Origin: Chloroflexi bacterium RBG_16_57_11
GTDB taxonomy: Bacteria; Chloroflexota; Anaerolineae; Anaerolineales; UBA4823
DNA: 17,242 nt
Direction: 5' to 3'
Assembly: GCA_001795165.1 (NCBI GenBank)
Contig: MGNS01000122.1
Location: forward strand, 1-17,242
The translations under genes and the position numbers were made by a program. The notes under the pieces are model-generated. The model was given only the letters and a program-made list of their open reading frames with translations, was not told the DNA's origin and ran no database searches. Shown one piece after another: positions 14,144 to 17,242 of the stretch (its first letter is position 1; each line of letters starts with the position of its first letter).

Positions 14144-16491
14144 GCGATCAAGCATCGAACCTGAGCGGAAAAGTCGGACTGGATGTAACCGATTTCAAGA
14201 GCGGTCTTGCCACGCTCAACAGAGAAATCCGGGTCATCGAGTCAGGCTTCCGCGCGGCCGCGGCAGGCCTGGGCGATTGGTCAAAATCGGCCACGGGCCT
14301 CGAGGCGCGTATCAAAGCGCTCACCGGACAGATCGACATTCAAAAACAGAAAGTGGCCGCGCTGGAGGGGGAATACAAGCGGGTGGCGGCCGAAAAGGGT
14401 AAAACCAGCCGGGCAGCTCAAGAATTGCAGATCAGGCTCAATAAGGAAAACGAATCGCTCAATAAGATGCAGGGCGAATTGGGGCAGACCGAGAAAGCCC
14501 TGTCCGATATGGAGGGTGAAACCAAGGATGCTGCCAAAGAGGCCGATCAATTGGGTAAAGCGGAGGACAGGGCCGAGAGAGCCACCGGCCGGCTGCGCGG
14601 GGCATTGGACAGGCTGAAAGGCAGCCTGAAGAACGTCATCACGGATTTCAAGGCGTTGGGGACCCGGGTGCTCAGAAGCGTGGCGCTCGGGATCGCTGCT
14701 GTTGGGGCAGCGGCGGTGGGGGCGGTGATCGGGCTGGCCAGGTTCATCACAAATGCGGCGAAAGCGGCCGACGAGATATTCGAGAGCGCCGAGAAGCTGG
14801 GCATCTCTACCACACTTTTCCAAGAGTTCAGCTTCATCGCCGACCAGGTCGGAACGGACGTGGAGAGCGTCGGGCGCGCATTTGCTCGCACCACAAAAGC
14901 GATCAAGGAGGCGGATAAGAAGGGCAGCCCGACCGCCAAGATGTTCGAAGAGCTGGGCGTTGGCGTGCGTGATGCCAATGGGCAGCTGCGCGATAGCCAG
15001 GACGTGTTCTTCGATCTGATTGGATCGCTCGGCGATATCGAAAACGAGACCCAGCGCGAGATCCTCGCCCAGCAACTGTTTGGGAAGAGCTACCAGGAAT
15101 TGATCCCGCTGATCAACCTGGGGGCGGACGGCCTGGCGAAAATGACCGACGAAGCCCACAAGATGGGCGCAGTAATGGATGAAGAAACGGTCAAAGGGCT
15201 GGCGGATCTCAATGATCGCCTGGCGGCGCTCAAAGGCGGGTTCAAGGGACTGCTCGGACAGATGGCGGGCAAGTTACTACCGACTGCCAATAAGGTGTTG
15301 GACGCATTCCAGGCCTGGCTGGCCAGCCCGGCGGTGCAGGCCGGGATCAAAAATATCTCCGAAAAAATAGGTAAGCTCGCCGAAATATTGGGCAGAGTGA
15401 TCGATAAGCTCCTCAAGGGCGACATCAAGGGGGCATTATCCGAGATCATCCCCCCGGCGACGGTCGAGCAGATCGCGAATTTCGCCAAGACATTCAGGGA
15501 TTTTGTCGATAACACGCTGATCCCATTTGCCAGGGAGCATGCCGAGGAGATCAAAGGGGCGCTGATCGGGATCGGGGCAGCATTGGCCGCGGCCGGGATC
15601 GTGGCGGCAATCGCTTCGATCGCCTCGGGAATAGGGCCGCTGATCATTCTGGTGGGATTGCTCGGGGCAGCCTGGGCGGGCAACTGGGGAGGAATACAAG
15701 AAAAGACCAGACAGGTAATCGATTTCTTGCGCACGAATATCCCGACCTGGCTCGCATCGCTCAAGGCATGGTGGGAAGGTTTCAGTACCAGTCTGCGCAC
15801 TACCTGGGAAATGGTCTGGAGCGCCATACAGACTGTCATCCAGACGGTCGCCCCAATCGTCAATGCGCTCTTCGCAGCTTTCCGCTCCGCCTTCGAAGGT
15901 GATTGGGTTGGGTTTGGGGAAAACCTGCGCGTGGCCTGGGACAAGACCTGGGCGTTGATCAAAGACATTCTCTCCAAGGCGTGGGATGCGATCAAGATCA
16001 TTGCTGCCGATCTGGTCGACAATATCATCCGCTTCTTCACTGAGACCGACTGGCTGAAAGTGGGCCAGGACATCGTAAAAGGAATTGCAGACGGGATCAA
16101 AGCCGGCGCGCAGTGGGCCATTGACGCGATCAAAGCCCTGGCAAAAGCCATCATGGATGCCCTGACAGGATTCTTCAAATCAGGATCACCGTCCAAATTA
16201 TTGCTTGATTTCGGTGAGAAGGACCTGGGCATGGCCCTGGCGCAGGGTTTTCTCAATTCGATCCCGCAGATCAGAGCTCCTTTAAGTGCTGGGCTTGGCG
16301 GATTAGACCTGCAAGCCGGGCTCGCCGGGGCGGGGTCGAGCCTGGCCTTCGCGGCGCGACCTACCTCGAATAAGGTAGTCACGATTGGCGGTGACACGAT
16401 CCACGTGACGATCAATGACCGCCTGGCAGCGAAAATGTATTTAGACCAGCAGCGCAGGAAAAAGGAAAAGTACGCGGAGAATTTGATGTGA
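14140..16491 (+). CDS. Tail tape measure protein
   Basis: A 783-residue protein that sets tail length and is ejected with the DNA. Residues about 20-165 are a long charged coiled coil. A first hydrophobic stretch lies at 178-203. A tape-measure core follows (AADEIFESAEKLGIS, MFEELGVGVRDANGQL, LAQQLFGKSYQELIPLI). A large hydrophobic segment spans about 470-517, then a Trp-rich helical part and the family-typical SGSPSKLLLDFGEKDLG near the C terminus. The gene starts at TTG (14140) in a TTGA overlap with the methyltransferase, with GGAG 10 bases upstream. No lysozyme or peptidase motif was seen. At roughly 0.15 nm per residue the tail would be about 115-120 nm, a rule-of-thumb estimate. Confidence 0.94.
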   Translation: MSDQASNLSGKVGLDVTDFKSGLATLNREIRVIESGFRAAAAGLGDWSKSATGLEARIKALTGQIDIQKQKVAALEGEYKRVAAEKGKTSRAAQELQIRLNKENESLNKMQGELGQTEKALSDMEGETKDAAKEADQLGKAEDRAERATGRLRGALDRLKGSLKNVITDFKALGTRVLRSVALGIAAVGAAAVGAVIGLARFITNAAKAADEIFESAEKLGISTTLFQEFSFIADQVGTDVESVGRAFARTTKAIKEADKKGSPTAKMFEELGVGVRDANGQLRDSQDVFFDLIGSLGDIENETQREILAQQLFGKSYQELIPLINLGADGLAKMTDEAHKMGAVMDEETVKGLADLNDRLAALKGGFKGLLGQMAGKLLPTANKVLDAFQAWLASPAVQAGIKNISEKIGKLAEILGRVIDKLLKGDIKGALSEIIPPATVEQIANFAKTFRDFVDNTLIPFAREHAEEIKGALIGIGAALAAAGIVAAIASIASGIGPLIILVGLLGAAWAGNWGGIQEKTRQVIDFLRTNIPTWLASLKAWWEGFSTSLRTTWEMVWSAIQTVIQTVAPIVNALFAAFRSAFEGDWVGFGENLRVAWDKTWALIKDILSKAWDAIKIIAADLVDNIIRFFTETDWLKVGQDIVKGIADGIKAGAQWAIDAIKALAKAIMDALTGFFKSGSPSKLLLDFGEKDLGMALAQGFLNSIPQIRAPLSAGLGGLDLQAGLAGAGSSLAFAARPTSNKVVTIGGDTIHVTINDRLAAKMYLDQQRRKKEKYAENLM

Positions 16492-17242
16492 ACCGGATTT
16501 ATTCTCTACTGGACCTGGTGCGCCGGGACGATTTTGTCAGCGACGTCGACAGCCTGAGCCTGTTGGGGATGGCAGACGGATTCGGCCTGGGTAATAACGG
16601 CTGGATCCCGGCCGTTGTGCAGTCGGGCGCGCTCAGCGTGGAAGAGGCGATCACGCTGCTGGCCTACGGCGCATCCGATGATGGCTTGGCGGCGAGCATC
16701 CAGGCATTGACGGAGAAAATCAAACAGATCTCCGACTCTGAAGACGCGGCGGAACGGTATGGGGTCTGGCTGCGGACGCAACTGCTCAACGAGACGAGCG
16801 CCCGCCAGGCCTATATCAAGCGCCTGGAACACCGGCCAGCCCAGCCGGTGAGAGGCAGCGGATCGATCCAGAGCTATATCGGCGAATACCTGCTGGGCCT
16901 GGAGCGGATGCCATACTGGGAATCACCGGATGCGGAGACCTACGAAACGACGGCGGTCAACGGGATCGGCGGGAAGTTCGATTACACCACATACGGAGGC
17001 AGCCCCGGAGCCGTGGTGGGCGACGAACCGGCGCGCCTGGCGCTGGTCAAATTCCGCGGGGTCAACGGGGCCACATATCCGTTCCACCGTTTTTGGATGG
17101 GATTCAAGACGAACCGGCACGGCAACCGGGCCAACTTCCAATCGACATGGTCGCTGCGCAAGGGGTTCGCATTCGGGGCGGACACCACCGGAGGCACCAG
17201 CAATTCAGACACCACCGCTCTCGACGGCTACAAGGCAAAATG
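16488..17242 (+). CDS. Tail protein downstream of tape measure, 3' end beyond window
   Basis: An open frame from GTG 16488 to the window edge, 251 complete codons. GGAGA lies 7 bases before the GTG, which overlaps the tape measure stop as GTGA. The protein begins MNRIYSLLDLVRRDD, has a helical region to about residue 130, and then a beta-rich part with PAQPVRGSGSIQSYIGEYLL and ERMPYWESPD. Position after the tape measure gene and the beta-rich pattern fit a distal tail or tail-tip component. The family is not certain and the C-terminal part is missing. Confidence 0.75.
   Translation, partial: MNRIYSLLDLVRRDDFVSDVDSLSLLGMADGFGLGNNGWIPAVVQSGALSVEEAITLLAYGASDDGLAASIQALTEKIKQISDSEDAAERYGVWLRTQLLNETSARQAYIKRLEHRPAQPVRGSGSIQSYIGEYLLGLERMPYWESPDAETYETTAVNGIGGKFDYTTYGGSPGAVVGDEPARLALVKFRGVNGATYPFHRFWMGFKTNRHGNRANFQSTWSLRKGFAFGADTTGGTSNSDTTALDGYKAK

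Noticed and set aside
15090..16415. A 441-codon open frame on the - strand opposite the tape measure gene.
   Set aside because: It lies wholly inside a well-supported + strand gene, its translation is low-complexity (Ser/Ala/Pro/Ile-rich), and it has no recognisable domain or operon context. It is a shadow of biased codon use.

Overview
The window is the late structural (morphogenesis) region of a long-tailed, siphovirus-type phage or prophage with an HK97-fold capsid. All genes lie on the + strand and are packed head to tail. No bacterial housekeeping gene, integrase, repressor, lysis gene, tRNA or rRNA is present, so the host cannot be read from the sequence. The DNA is moderately GC-rich by eye, and the families point only to a tailed phage of an unidentified bacterium. 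Bases 1-44 hold no recognisable gene.

Layout. (1) DNA packaging and head: small terminase (45-629), large terminase (622-2274), a 49-residue two-helix membrane protein (2271-2420), portal (2417-3688), prohead protease (3660-4634) and major capsid protein (4637-5953). (2) A 69-base spacer with a very strong hairpin (5973-6005), then two accessory head-region genes: a 125-residue conserved phage protein (6023-6400) and a 533-residue protein ending in thirteen 23-residue repeats (6434-8035). (3) Neck: a connector with an extra N-terminal beta domain (8032-8637), a head-closure protein (8634-8978), an HK97 gp10-like protein (8980-9375) and a probable tail terminator (9372-9734). (4) Tail: major tail protein (9756-10373), tail assembly chaperone (10373-10699) with a -1 frameshift extension to 10902, tape measure protein (14140-16491) and the start of a further tail protein (16488 to the window end).

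The unexpected part is a two-gene cassette between the chaperone and the tape measure gene, which are normally adjacent. It encodes an 885-residue protein with a GT-A-like glycosyltransferase domain followed by two diverged copies of a GT-B-like domain (10899-13556), and a class I SAM-dependent methyltransferase (13553-14143). Both are joined to their neighbours by 4-base start/stop overlaps. The start of the glycosyltransferase overlaps the stop of the frameshifted chaperone product, not the stop of the short one. The likely reading is a virion- or envelope-directed sugar modification module co-translated with the tail. Its substrate is unknown.

The chaperone frameshift site can be read directly: slippery heptamer CCCAAAC (10675-10681), a 6-base spacer, then a 13-bp hairpin (10688-10717). 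Almost all genes are coupled by ATGA, GTGA, TTGA or similar overlaps, so the window probably acts as one long late operon. No convincing promoter or intrinsic terminator is visible inside it.
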